A stretch of DNA of 64,000 bases from assembly GCA_039817385.1 (NCBI GenBank), contig JBCBVY010000004.1, positions 248,001 through 312,000 of the forward strand. The letters are read 5' to 3'. Origin of the DNA: JBCBCP01 sp039817385 (GTDB lineage Bacteria > Pseudomonadota > Alphaproteobacteria > Rhodobacterales > Rhodobacteraceae). The position numbers and the translations under genes were made by a program. Shown here piece by piece: positions 24,293 to 32,491 of the stretch (position 1 is the stretch's first letter; each line of letters begins with the position of its first letter). The notes under the pieces were generated by a model that was given only the letters and a program-made list of their open reading frames with translations, did not search any database and had not been told where the DNA came from.

Positions 24293-26983
24293 ATGCCCGT
24301 TGTCGTTGTCGAATCCCCGGCGAAAGCCAAGACCATCAACAAGTACCTCGGCGACAATTACACCGTTTTGGCCAGCTACGGCCACGTCCGCGACCTGCCG
24401 CCCAAAGACGGCTCTGTGCTGCCCGATGACGGGTTCGAAATGCTGTGGGAGGTCGCCTCTGACAGCAAGAAACACGTCAAGGCCATCGCCGACGCCCTCG
24501 CCGAAGATGGCGAGCTGATCCTCGCCACCGACCCCGACCGCGAAGGCGAGGCGATCAGCTGGCACTTGCAAGAGGCCCTGACCAAGCGCCGCTCGATCAA
24601 GAAGGACACGCCCGTCAGCCGCGTGACCTTCAACGCGATCACCAAAGACGCGGTCACCAAGGCGATGAAGGAAGCGCGCCAGGTCGACATGCCGCTGGTA
24701 GAGGCGTACCTCGCCCGCCGCGCGCTCGACTACCTTGTGGGCTTCAACCTCTCGCCCGTGCTGTGGCGCAAGCTGCCGGGGGCAAAGTCGGCGGGCCGGG
24801 TGCAATCGGTCTGCCTGCGCCTGATCACCGAGCGCGAGATGGAGATCGAAGCCTTCCGCGCCCGCGAATACTGGGGCGTCACCGCCGCCCTGCAAAACCC
24901 GCGCGGTCAGGGGTTCGAAGCGCGGCTGACCCATCTGGCGGGCAAAAAGCTCGAACGCTACGACATCGAAAACGCCACGCAGGCGGAGATGGCGGTGCAG
25001 GCCGTGTCCTCTCGCGCGCTCAAGGTCACCTCCGTTGAGGCAAAGCCCAGCACGCGCAACCCCTCCGCCCCGTTCATGACCTCCACGCTGCAACAGGAGG
25101 CGTCCCGCAAATTCGGCATGGGCGCGCGTGCCGCGATGAGCACCGCGCAGCGGCTGTATGAGGCGGGATACATCACCTATATGCGGACCGACGGGATCGA
25201 CATGGCGCCCGAGGCCGTCACCGACGCGCGCAGCGCCATCGCGGACCGGTTTGGCGGCGATTACGTGCCGGACAAGCCCCGCACCTACAAGAACAAGGCC
25301 AAGAACGCGCAAGAGGCGCACGAATGCATCCGCCCGACCGAGATGTCCCGCGGCCCGGACCAGATCAAGGTCACCGACCCCGACCAGCGCAAGCTGTACG
25401 ATCTGATCTGGAAGCGCACGCTGGCCTGCCAGATGGCCTCTGCCCGGCTGGAGCGGACCACCGCCGAGATCAGCAGTGACGATGGCCAGGTCGTGCTGCG
25501 CGCGACGGGTCAGGTGGTGCTGTTCGACGGCTTCCTCAAGATCTACGAAGAAGGCCGCGATGATGTGCAGGATGAAGATGACAAACGCCTGCCGCAGCTG
25601 TCCACGGGCGACGCGCTGGCCTTTGACGGCGCGGCCCTGCGCGCCGAGTTCGACAAAGCCGCCAAGGATGACGTGATCGAGCCCGAGGCGGGCCAGATGG
25701 CCAAGACCAAGGCCGCAGTTCTCTCTGCCGATGGTGCGACGCTGGCCAGCCAGAGCTTTACCCAGCCCCCGCCGCGCTACACCGAAGCGACGCTGGTCAA
25801 GCGGATGGAAGAGCTGGGCATCGGGCGCCCCTCAACCTATGCCAGCATCGTCACAACGATCCAGGACCGCGAATATGTCCGCAAAGAAAAGAACCGCCTG
25901 ATCCCCGAGGATAAGGGGCGGCTGGTGATTGCGTTCCTTGAAAACTACTTCCGCCGTTACGTGGGCTACGACTTCACCGCCTCAATGGAGGAGGAGCTGG
26001 ACGATATCTCCGCCGGCACGCGGGACTACAAGGACGTGTTGGGCCGGTTCTGGTCGGACTTCTCCGCCGCGATTGCGGAGACGTCCGAGCTGCGGATCAC
26101 CGAAGTCCTGGAAAAGATCAATGAGGTGCTGGAGCCGCACCTGTTCCCGCCCCTGGAAGACGGGGGCGATCCGCGGCTGTGCCCCAATTGCGGGATCGGG
26201 CGGCTTTCGATGCGCACCGCGCGCTCGGGCGGGGCGTTCATCGGGTGTTCGAACTACCCCGAATGCCGCTACACCCGGCCCTTCGGCCCGCCGGACCCCG
26301 AAGCGGAGGCCAGCGCGATCCCGCCAGACGGCAAGCTGCTGGGCGAAGACGCGGGCGACGAGATTCGCGTCTTCAAGGGCCGCTTTGGGCCTTACGTGCA
26401 GCGCGGCGAGGTGACCGAAGAGAACAAAAAACCCCCGCGCCAGTCCATCCCGAAGGATTGGCCGCCTGAGACGCTGGAGCTGGAAAAGGCGGTCATGCTG
26501 CTGTCCCTCCCGCGCGAGATTGGGCCCCATCCCGAGGACGGCGTGATGGTCTGGGCCAATATCGGCCGGTATGGGCCGTATCTGAAACACGCGGAAAGCA
26601 CCTCGCACCGGGGCGGCACGAACGCCAACCTCGAAAGCATTGATGAGGTCTGGACCGTGGGCATGAACCGCGCGGTGCAGCTTCTCGCCGAAAAGATCGC
26701 ATCCCGCGGTGGGCGCGGCGCCGCCGCCAAACCGCTGCGGTCGCTGGGGGAGCACCCCGAAGACGGCGCGCCGGTGGACGTGATGAAAGGCAAGTACGGC
26801 CCTTACGTCAAATGGGGCAAGATCAACGCGACCCTGCCCGACACGGTCGAGCCGGACGATGTGACGATGGCGCAAGCGGTCGATCTGCTGGATGCCAAGG
26901 CGGCGGCCAAGGGCAAACGCAAGAAGGCCCCGGCGAAGAAGACCGCGGCCAAGAAGAAACCGGCGGCGAAGAAAAGCAGCTAG
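24293..26983 (+). CDS. topA: DNA topoisomerase I
   Basis: 896 aa type IA topoisomerase. The TOPRIM domain starts PVVVVESPAKAKTINKYLG and includes ATDPDREGEAISWHL near 79-93. The active-site tyrosine is Tyr296 in YITYMRTDG. A single C4 zinc ribbon (CPNCGIGRLS to CSNYPEC) occupies about 630-660, followed by repeated KGRFGPYVQ / ANIGRYGPYLK / KGKYGPYVKWG C-terminal modules. The last 28 residues are a Lys/Ala-rich basic tail (AKKTAAKKKPAAKKSS). It relaxes negative supercoils. Confidence 0.96.
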   Translation: MPVVVVESPAKAKTINKYLGDNYTVLASYGHVRDLPPKDGSVLPDDGFEMLWEVASDSKKHVKAIADALAEDGELILATDPDREGEAISWHLQEALTKRRSIKKDTPVSRVTFNAITKDAVTKAMKEARQVDMPLVEAYLARRALDYLVGFNLSPVLWRKLPGAKSAGRVQSVCLRLITEREMEIEAFRAREYWGVTAALQNPRGQGFEARLTHLAGKKLERYDIENATQAEMAVQAVSSRALKVTSVEAKPSTRNPSAPFMTSTLQQEASRKFGMGARAAMSTAQRLYEAGYITYMRTDGIDMAPEAVTDARSAIADRFGGDYVPDKPRTYKNKAKNAQEAHECIRPTEMSRGPDQIKVTDPDQRKLYDLIWKRTLACQMASARLERTTAEISSDDGQVVLRATGQVVLFDGFLKIYEEGRDDVQDEDDKRLPQLSTGDALAFDGAALRAEFDKAAKDDVIEPEAGQMAKTKAAVLSADGATLASQSFTQPPPRYTEATLVKRMEELGIGRPSTYASIVTTIQDREYVRKEKNRLIPEDKGRLVIAFLENYFRRYVGYDFTASMEEELDDISAGTRDYKDVLGRFWSDFSAAIAETSELRITEVLEKINEVLEPHLFPPLEDGGDPRLCPNCGIGRLSMRTARSGGAFIGCSNYPECRYTRPFGPPDPEAEASAIPPDGKLLGEDAGDEIRVFKGRFGPYVQRGEVTEENKKPPRQSIPKDWPPETLELEKAVMLLSLPREIGPHPEDGVMVWANIGRYGPYLKHAESTSHRGGTNANLESIDEVWTVGMNRAVQLLAEKIASRGGRGAAAKPLRSLGEHPEDGAPVDVMKGKYGPYVKWGKINATLPDTVEPDDVTMAQAVDLLDAKAAAKGKRKKAPAKKTAAKKKPAAKKSS

Positions 26984-27117
26984 CGCGCCAGCGCTGCAAC
27001 CCCGCCCAGCACGTTCAGCAGTTGCTCCTGCGCTTTAGGCTCCAGGGCGGGCGATACTGCGACATGTTCGCGATGTCTTGCGCGCGCCGCACGCCGGGCA
27101 CGCCCTATGACATTCGT
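26984..27117 (-). other. gap with possible C-terminal gene fragment
   Basis: The 245-nt gap between topA and the CoA-transferase gene holds no complete gene. On the minus strand about 26980-27055 reads SPALEPKAQEQLLNVLGGVA then ALAR and a stop. This looks like the C-terminal helix of a MarR-type regulator, but nothing upstream in any frame continues the homology. It may be a decayed fragment. Confidence is low. Confidence 0.25.
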
Positions 27118-27146
27118 TTGACACGCCCTGCACACGGCGGCATACA
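27118..27146 (+). promoter_or_regulatory. candidate sigma-70 promoter upstream of the CoA-transferase cluster
   Basis: A perfect -35 TTGACA at 27118-27123 is followed by a 17-base spacer and CATACA as a weak -10 at 27141-27146. That would start transcription near 27153, about 76 nt before the first subunit gene. It is inferred from consensus only. Confidence 0.4.
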
Positions 27147-27228
27147 GTTTAGTCATGCGCGTATTGCCAAGCATCCGTCGCGTTCTAACTGCGCGGCGAG
27201 CTTGAGAACGAAGATCAGGGAACGACAC

Positions 27229-27939
27229 ATGAAAAAGGTCTATGGCTCCGCCGCCGAGGCGCTGGACGGCGTGCTGCATGACGGAATGCTGATTGCCGCG
27301 GGCGGTTTCGGCCTCTGCGGGATCCCCGAGCTTTTGCTGCACGCGATCAAGGACGCGGGCACCAAGGATTTGACCTTTGCCTCGAACAACGCGGGCGTGG
27401 ACGACTTTGGCATCGGCATCCTGCTGCAGACCCGCCAGGTGAAGAAGATGATTTCGTCCTATGTGGGCGAGAATGCCGAATTCATGCGTCAGTATCTGAG
27501 CGGTGAGCTTGAGCTGGAATTCAACCCCCAAGGCACGCTCGCGGAGCGGATGCGCGCGGGCGGTGCGGGCATTCCGGGCTTTTACACCCGGACCGGCGTC
27601 GGCACTGTCATTGCCGAAGGCAAGGACCACAAGGATTTCGTCGGCCCTGATGGGGAGACGCACACCTATATCATGGAAAATGGCCTGTTTGCGGACCTGT
27701 CCATCGTGAAGGCTTGGAAAGCGGACGAGACGGGCAACGCGATCTTCCGCAAGACGGCACGCAACTTCAACCCGCCGGCCGCAATGTGCGGCAAGGTCTG
27801 CATCATGGAGGTCGAGGAGATCGTGCCCGTGGGCAGCCTTGATCCCGACCACATCCACCTGCCCGGCATCTATGTGCACCGCCTGATCCAGGGCGAACAT
27901 GAGAAACGTATCGAACAGCGCACCACCCGCGCTGCGTAA
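27229..27939 (+). CDS. scoA: 3-oxoacid CoA-transferase, subunit A
   Basis: 236 aa from the ATG at 27229 (KKVYGSAAEALDG), with an AGGGA-type ribosome-binding sequence 7 to 8 bases upstream. Family I CoA-transferase alpha-subunit motifs are visible: GMLIAAGGFGLCGIPELLL near 20-38, FASNNAGVDDFGIGILL, and FNPQGTLAERMRAGGAGIPGFYTRTG near 99-122. With subunit B it moves CoA between succinyl-CoA and a 3-oxoacid such as acetoacetate. Unusually, the B gene is separated from it by a LOV-kinase-like gene that starts 19 nt downstream. Confidence 0.92.
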   Translation: MKKVYGSAAEALDGVLHDGMLIAAGGFGLCGIPELLLHAIKDAGTKDLTFASNNAGVDDFGIGILLQTRQVKKMISSYVGENAEFMRQYLSGELELEFNPQGTLAERMRAGGAGIPGFYTRTGVGTVIAEGKDHKDFVGPDGETHTYIMENGLFADLSIVKAWKADETGNAIFRKTARNFNPPAAMCGKVCIMEVEEIVPVGSLDPDHIHLPGIYVHRLIQGEHEKRIEQRTTRAA

Positions 27940-27957
27940 TCTATAGAGGCGAAAGCC

Positions 27958-28992
27958 ATGCCCGACACGGTCGAAGCACTCCTGCAAGACGACAAAGCCT
28001 TCGAAGGGTACAGCCGCGCGCAAGTCTCGATGGTGGTGACGAACCCCCACCTCGAAGACAACCCGATTGTCTATGTGAACCAGGCGTTCACCCGGTCCAC
28101 GGGCTATGCCCGCTCGGCCTCTATCGGGCGCAATTGCCGGTTCTTGCAGGGTGAGGACACCACCAAGGCCGATGTGGACAAGCTGCGCGCCGGGATTGAG
28201 GCCGAAGAGGTCGTCAGCGTCGACATCATGAACTACCGCGCCAATGGCGAGCCGTTCCTGAACCGCCTGATCGTCTCGCCCATCCAGGATGAAGACGGCC
28301 AGTTGCGGTACTTCATGGGTATCCAGAAGGAGCTGGGCAACGGCGATCTGAACCGCTCTGCCGAAGAGATCAACGCCCAGCTGATCGAGATCCAGAACCG
28401 GGTGCAGTCCGATCTGTCGATGATCATTTCCATGATCCGCCAGCAGGCAGGAACAACCTCGGTGCCGGAGGATTTCCATGCCCTCAGCCGCCGGATCGAG
28501 ACGCTGCAGCTTCTGTACGAAGAGATGAAGCTGTCAGAGACCCAATCGAACCGCGACACGATCCAGATGGGCAGCTTTCTCAGCCGTCTGTCGGCGGCGA
28601 TCGGCCATATCGAAGGCCGCTCGGGCGTGCGCCTATCGCTTCAGATCGAACCGATGATGGTGCCGATTGAAACCGCCACGCGGGTCGGCCTTGTCCTGTC
28701 CGAGCTTTTGACCAATGCGTTCCAGCACGCCTTTGACCGCATCGACATGGGCCTGGTCGAGGTCCGTATGTCGCGCCTGAGCGCGGGCGGGCTGCGCCTG
28801 ATCGTCTCCGACGATGGGGTCGGGATCCCCGCGGATATGGAATGGCCCTCCACCGGCACCATCGGCGGGCGCATCATCGGCGGGTTGATCGAGGGGCTCG
28901 AGGGCACGCTGCAGCTTGGCCGCGGCGCCGCAGGCTCGTTCATCACCATCGACGTGCCGGCCAGCGCAACACAGCTAGAAGACGACGAATAA
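27958..28992 (+). CDS. LOV-domain sensor histidine-kinase-like protein lacking the phospho-acceptor His
   Basis: 344 aa. Residues about 15-125 form a PAS/LOV domain with the photoactive-cysteine motif GRNCRFLQG (Cys60), flavin contacts NYRANGEPFLNRL and a terminal YFMGIQKE. The segment aligned with the HisKA_2 dimerisation helix reads LIEIQNRVQSDLSMIISMI (about 142-160); the HH of HHRVKNNL is replaced by Gln146-Asn147. The HATPase domain keeps the N-box (ELLTNAFQHAF, Asn253) and G1 (DDGVGIP). It is probably a blue-light sensor with altered output. No response regulator is adjacent. It sits between scoA and scoB with 18 and 14 nt gaps. Confidence 0.85.
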   Translation: MPDTVEALLQDDKAFEGYSRAQVSMVVTNPHLEDNPIVYVNQAFTRSTGYARSASIGRNCRFLQGEDTTKADVDKLRAGIEAEEVVSVDIMNYRANGEPFLNRLIVSPIQDEDGQLRYFMGIQKELGNGDLNRSAEEINAQLIEIQNRVQSDLSMIISMIRQQAGTTSVPEDFHALSRRIETLQLLYEEMKLSETQSNRDTIQMGSFLSRLSAAIGHIEGRSGVRLSLQIEPMMVPIETATRVGLVLSELLTNAFQHAFDRIDMGLVEVRMSRLSAGGLRLIVSDDGVGIPADMEWPSTGTIGGRIIGGLIEGLEGTLQLGRGAAGSFITIDVPASATQLEDDE

Positions 28993-29006
28993 AGGACACT
29001 GCCCCT

Positions 29007-29622
<616 letters not shown>

Positions 29623-29630
<8 letters not shown>

Positions 29631-29913
29631 CTTTGACATCCAGCGCGCGGAAGACGGCAGGAAAGGCCGGTTCTTCCTCGTCAAGGACGGGCACGAGGCG
29701 GAGCTAACCTTTTCGATCCTGTCGCCCGCGACGCGCATTGCCGATCACACCGGCGTGCCCGATGCCCTGCGCGGCACGGGCGCGGGCGCGGCGCTGGTTG
29801 CGCATCTGGTAAAGGTTGCGCGCGCCGAAGGCTGGAAGATCGTCCCGCTGTGCCCCTTTGTGAACGCAGAGCGGCGCAAACATCCCGAATGGGCGGACGC
29901 GGTCAACGTCTAG
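29623..29913 (+). CDS. small GNAT-like acetyltransferase (YjdJ type)
   Basis: 96 aa, reading from a TTG at 29623 that overlaps the scoB stop by 8 nt; no better start is present. It shows the reduced GNAT_YjdJ-like pattern: AELTFSILSPATRIADHTGVP, DALRGTGAGAALVAHLVKVA (acetyl-CoA loop, G-T-G-A-G-x-A) and KIVPLCPFVNAERRKHPEW near the end. The substrate is unknown. Overlap suggests translational coupling to the CoA-transferase cluster. Confidence 0.8.
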
Positions 29914-29970
29914 GGTTTCCGGACGCGGCAACCCGCCCGGGACCAGGCGGGACACCGCGCCGGTTTTCCG

Positions 29971-30765
29971 CTAGTTCATCGCCGCGAAGACACAGCCATC
30001 GGACAGAAGTTGGGGCGGTGTCAGGCATAGCCCGCGCGCCACTGCATAGGCCGCCAGCACCTTTGGCACATAGTCGCGCGTCTCGGCATAAGGTGGCACC
30101 CCGCCATGATCACGCACTGTGCCGGGCCCCGCGTTATAGCCCGCAAGCACCAGCATCGGATCCCCATCAAATCGCGTCATCAGCCAATTGAGGTAGGCCA
30201 CACCGCCCTTGATGTTCTGATCCGGCGCGAACGCATCCACGACCCCGAACTCTTCCGCGGTGGCGGGCATCAGCTGCATCAGCCCCTGTGCGCCCGCACG
30301 GCTGACTGCGCTGGCATCGCCGCCCGATTCCACCGCGATCACCGCAAGCACCAGCGCCGGCGAGACGTTTGTGCCGACCGTAGAGACAAGGATATCGCGC
30401 CCCCGGGCCCGCGCCATGTCCTGCAGCGTCTGGAGCCTTGGGGCAGGCACCTTGATCTGCGATGCAGCAAGGGCCGTCAGCGCCGCGTCCAGCCGCCCTG
30501 CCCCGGCGGCGGACACGTCGGGCGAGACCGCCTCCCAGAACCAGGCATGGCGCCCTTCGCCCGCGGCGCGGTCCGTGGACGGAGGAGCAGGCGCAACAGG
30601 CGCGGCAGGGGCTGGCGCAATCTGCACGGTGATGCGGGTCTTTGTACCCGGCTTGGGCGGTTTCACCCGCTTGGCGGAAAAATCGGGAAAAGGCGGCGGG
30701 CTGTCAGCCGCCACTGGCGCGCACAGCGCAAAGAGTGCGGCACATGCCGCAAGACTGCGTTTCAT
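29971..30765 (-). CDS. lytic transglycosylase (SLT domain)
   Basis: Start at the ATG at 30765 (MKRSLAACAALFALCAPVAA), giving a 264-residue protein with a signal peptide; the frame extends upstream without a plausible start. A proline-rich linker spans about 40-75. The SLT domain (about 125-245) contains the catalytic glutamate in VLAVIAVESGGDASAVSRAG, then AQGLMQLMPATAEEF, GGVAYLNWLM and LAGYNAGPGTVRDHGG. It cleaves peptidoglycan glycan strands. Being divergent from the tad pilus genes, it may help open the wall for pilus assembly; that link is inference. Confidence 0.9.
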   Translation of the reverse strand: MKRSLAACAALFALCAPVAADSPPPFPDFSAKRVKPPKPGTKTRITVQIAPAPAAPVAPAPPSTDRAAGEGRHAWFWEAVSPDVSAAGAGRLDAALTALAASQIKVPAPRLQTLQDMARARGRDILVSTVGTNVSPALVLAVIAVESGGDASAVSRAGAQGLMQLMPATAEEFGVVDAFAPDQNIKGGVAYLNWLMTRFDGDPMLVLAGYNAGPGTVRDHGGVPPYAETRDYVPKVLAAYAVARGLCLTPPQLLSDGCVFAAMN

Positions 30766-31127
30766 GGTGTGGCCCTGCTCAATGCCATCAATTTGTTTGC
30801 CCGCAGTATCGCAGAAAACCCGGCCCACGCCTACAAAAAACCCCGCCCAAATGTGGCAAAGCTGCCCTATTGCGCGGTTAATTCCTTCCCAAAACACATT
30901 ATACATCGAAATGTAGCGATTTTTATCGTTTAAATTCATGCGGTTACCTGTTCTTCCCACAAACTGCCGCCAAAGCCCCGACATTTTCGGCTTGGCGCCC
31001 CAATGCTGCCACAGCGCAGGGGCACAACATCGCTGTACCAAGTCGGACAGAGCCAACATGAGAGAGCGGCTTAGACGGACGGCGAGGTCTGAACCGCAAA
31101 CCACATGTATCCTTGGAGGGACACACC
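30766..31127. other. 362-nt intergenic region ahead of the pilin genes
   Basis: It contains no gene I can support. About 30885-30945 is distinctly A/T-rich for this genome (CATTATACATCG, then CGATTTTTATCG palindrome and TTTAAATTC), which is a likely promoter region for the transglycosylase and/or pilins. From about 30976 to the pilin start the sequence is repeated at 31721-31872 (offset 745), so this leader is part of the tandem duplication described below. Confidence 0.6.
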
Positions 31128-31307
31128 ATGATCAAGTTCATCAAAAACTTCCGCAAAGACGAAAACGGCGCCGTGACGGTTGACTGGGTCGTGCTGACCG
31201 CAGCAGTCGTGGGCCTGGCAGTCGCCGCTTACACGTCCATCGAAACCGGCGCGACCACCCTGACCGCCGACACCGACACGTTCCTGCAGGCACAGGACCC
31301 CAACTAA
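31128..31307 (+). CDS. Flp-family type IVb pilin A1
   Basis: 59 aa, ATG at 31128 with GGAGGG seven bases upstream. A basic leader (IKFIKNFRKDENG) precedes the prepilin-type junction. The A-V-T-V-D-W-V start of the hydrophobic helix places the conserved Glu-like/Asp position as in Flp pilins. The helix VVLTAAVVGLAVAAYTSI follows and the tail ends TDTFLQAQDPN. It should be cleaved by the CpaA peptidase at 42051 and polymerised by the Tad machinery. It differs from pilin A2 only at Asp/Asn residue 11. Confidence 0.88.
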   Translation: MIKFIKNFRKDENGAVTVDWVVLTAAVVGLAVAAYTSIETGATTLTADTDTFLQAQDPN

Positions 31308-31359
31308 GGGTTCTGTCCCATACGGGACTGGCCTGAGGGCCGAGAGCGTGATCGTAGGG

Positions 31360-31392
31360 GGCCGCGTCCGGAACGCTGGGCGCGGCCTCTTC
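31360..31392 (+). terminator. hairpin after pilin A1
   Basis: GGCCGCG (31360-31366) pairs with CGCGGCC (31381-31387) and is followed by TCTTCTC. It lies 53 nt after pilin A1 and could attenuate transcription so that A pilin mRNA exceeds B pilin mRNA. Confidence 0.55.
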
Positions 31393-31428
31393 TCGTCAGT
31401 GTAAGAGTGAGCCGTAAGGAACCGAAAA

Positions 31429-31608
31429 ATGCGCAAACTCCTGGAAACGTTCCGCCGTAGCGAAAACGGCGCGGTGACTGTCGACTGGGTCGTCGTGTGC
31501 GCCGGGGTCGTTGCGATGGCTGTGGCGATCGTGCTGGCAATGGAGACCGGCGCGCTTGGGCTGACCGGCAAGACCGACACATTCCTGCAAGCGCAAGATC
31601 CGAACTGA
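31429..31608 (+). CDS. Flp-family type IVb pilin B1
   Basis: 59 aa, ATG at 31429 with AAGGA about 10 bases upstream. It begins RKLLETFRRSENG and shares the AVTVDWVV helix start with the A pilins, but the helix reads VCAGVVAMAVAIVLAME. The tail is ALGLTGKTDTFLQAQDPN. It has the same length as the other three pilins. Partner B2 at 32170 shares the CAG-VAMAVA helix but differs at many positions, unlike the A pair. It may be a minor pilin. Confidence 0.85.
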   Translation: MRKLLETFRRSENGAVTVDWVVVCAGVVAMAVAIVLAMETGALGLTGKTDTFLQAQDPN

Positions 31609-31642
31609 TCCTTTCCGATCCCCCTTGCACATGCACACAACG

Positions 31643-31673
31643 CCGCGATGGACCCCGTCCACCGCGGTTTTTT
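31643..31673 (+). terminator. intrinsic terminator after pilin B1
   Basis: The stem CCGCG-a-TGGAC pairs with GTCCA-c-CGCGG around a CCC loop, with one mismatch, and is followed immediately by six T. It lies 34 nt after the B1 stop and ends the first pilin unit. No equivalent hairpin follows B2. Confidence 0.75.
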
Positions 31674-31872
31674 CTTTACTGTCCTGCGCGTGCACCGGCC
31701 CCGGAAAGGCCGGCACATCACCCCGAGATTTCCGATTTGCTGCCCCATTGCTGCCACATCACAGGAGCAAAACATCGGCATACCAAGTCGGACAGAGCCA
31801 AGAAGAGAGAGCGGCTCAGACGGACGGCGAGGTCTGAACCGCAAACCACATGTATCCTTGGAGGGACACACC

Positions 31873-32052
31873 ATGATCAAGTTCATCAAAAACTTCCGCA
31901 AAAACGAAAACGGCGCCGTGACGGTTGACTGGGTCGTGCTGACCGCAGCAGTCGTGGGCCTGGCCGTTGCCGCTTACACGTCCATCGAAACCGGCGCGAC
32001 CACCCTGACCGCCGACACCGACACGTTCCTGCAGGCACAGGACCCGAACTAA
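31873..32052 (+). CDS. Flp-family type IVb pilin A2
   Basis: 59 aa, ATG at 31873 preceded by the same GGAGGG leader as A1. The protein is identical to A1 except Asn for Asp at residue 11 in the leader region (FRKNENG), and the DNA differs at only a few bases. Because residue 11 lies before the likely cleavage point, the mature pilins would be the same. Near-identity beside diverged B copies suggests recent duplication or gene conversion. Confidence 0.88.
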   Translation: MIKFIKNFRKNENGAVTVDWVVLTAAVVGLAVAAYTSIETGATTLTADTDTFLQAQDPN

Positions 32053-32097
32053 GGGTTCTGTCCCATACGGGACTGGCCTGAGGGCCAACACATTTGC

Positions 32098-32133
32098 AAA
32101 GGACCGCGTTCTGATATCAGGGCGCGGTCCTTT
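32098..32133 (+). terminator. hairpin after pilin A2
   Basis: AAAGGACCGCG (32098-32108) pairs with CGCGGTCCTTT (32123-32133), an 11-bp stem. It lies at the same place as the 31360 hairpin but with different sequence, so the structure rather than the sequence is conserved between the units. Confidence 0.65.
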
Positions 32134-32152
32134 CACGTCTGCGTAACCAGTA

Positions 32153-32167
32153 TTTACGAAGGGTTAA
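32153..32167 (+). promoter_or_regulatory. possible CtrA-like half-site pair before pilin B2
   Basis: TTTA-N7-TTAA(C) lies directly in front of the B2 start codon and overlaps the GAAGGG ribosome-binding sequence. One mismatch from TTAA-N7-TTAA. It is absent from the B1 leader. It may be chance. Confidence 0.2.
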
Positions 32168-32169
32168 CT

Positions 32170-32349
32170 ATGAAAACCATCCTACGCACCTTTGTGCAGA
32201 GCGAGGCCGGTGCCGTCACCGTTGATTGGGTTGTCTTGTGTGCCGGACTTGTGGCGATGGCCGTTGCGCTCGTTGCCGCGATGGAAGCCAGCTCGCTCGC
32301 GCTGACGGGCAAGACCGATACGTTCATGCAGGCGCAGACCCCCAACTGA
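32170..32349 (+). CDS. Flp-family type IVb pilin B2
   Basis: 59 aa, ATG at 32170 with GAAGGG six bases upstream. It reads KTILRTFVQSEAG, then AVTVDWVVLCAGLVAMAVAL, and ends ALTGKTDTFMQAQTPN. Compared with B1 it keeps the length, the AVTVDWV junction and the GKTDTF tail but differs across the leader, helix and C-terminus. It is the last pilin before cpaB, 142 nt downstream. Confidence 0.85.
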   Translation: MKTILRTFVQSEAGAVTVDWVVLCAGLVAMAVALVAAMEASSLALTGKTDTFMQAQTPN

Positions 32350-32491
32350 ATACCCCGGCAGCACGGGGCGATGCCCCAACGGGTCACGACTTGGCCCAGG
32401 CCCGTCCATCGTGTTGCCATAATTTAAGCCCAATATGATCCCCAGAAAACTGCGTGACCGCAGCGTTACGCGCCACAAAACGAGGTAGACC

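Larger units (their letters stand above)
30976..32349 (+). repeat. tandem duplication of a two-pilin unit (A1-B1-A2-B2)
   Basis: The block 30976-31608 recurs at 31721-32349 with offset 745 for the leader and A gene and 741 for the B gene. The leader immediately before each A gene, the A gene itself and about 35 nt after its stop are nearly identical. The distal leaders and the B halves have diverged. Each unit contains a leader, an A-type pilin, a terminator-like hairpin and a B-type pilin. Confidence 0.85.

Noticed and set aside
26980..28479. 499-codon minus-strand frame across scoA and the LOV gene
   Set aside because: Both plus-strand genes have strong family motifs. Only the last about 25 codons look protein-like and these are reported separately as a possible fragment.
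31081..31901. Minus-strand frames across the pilin genes
   Set aside because: They are repeated because the pilin DNA is duplicated, and they have no independent features.
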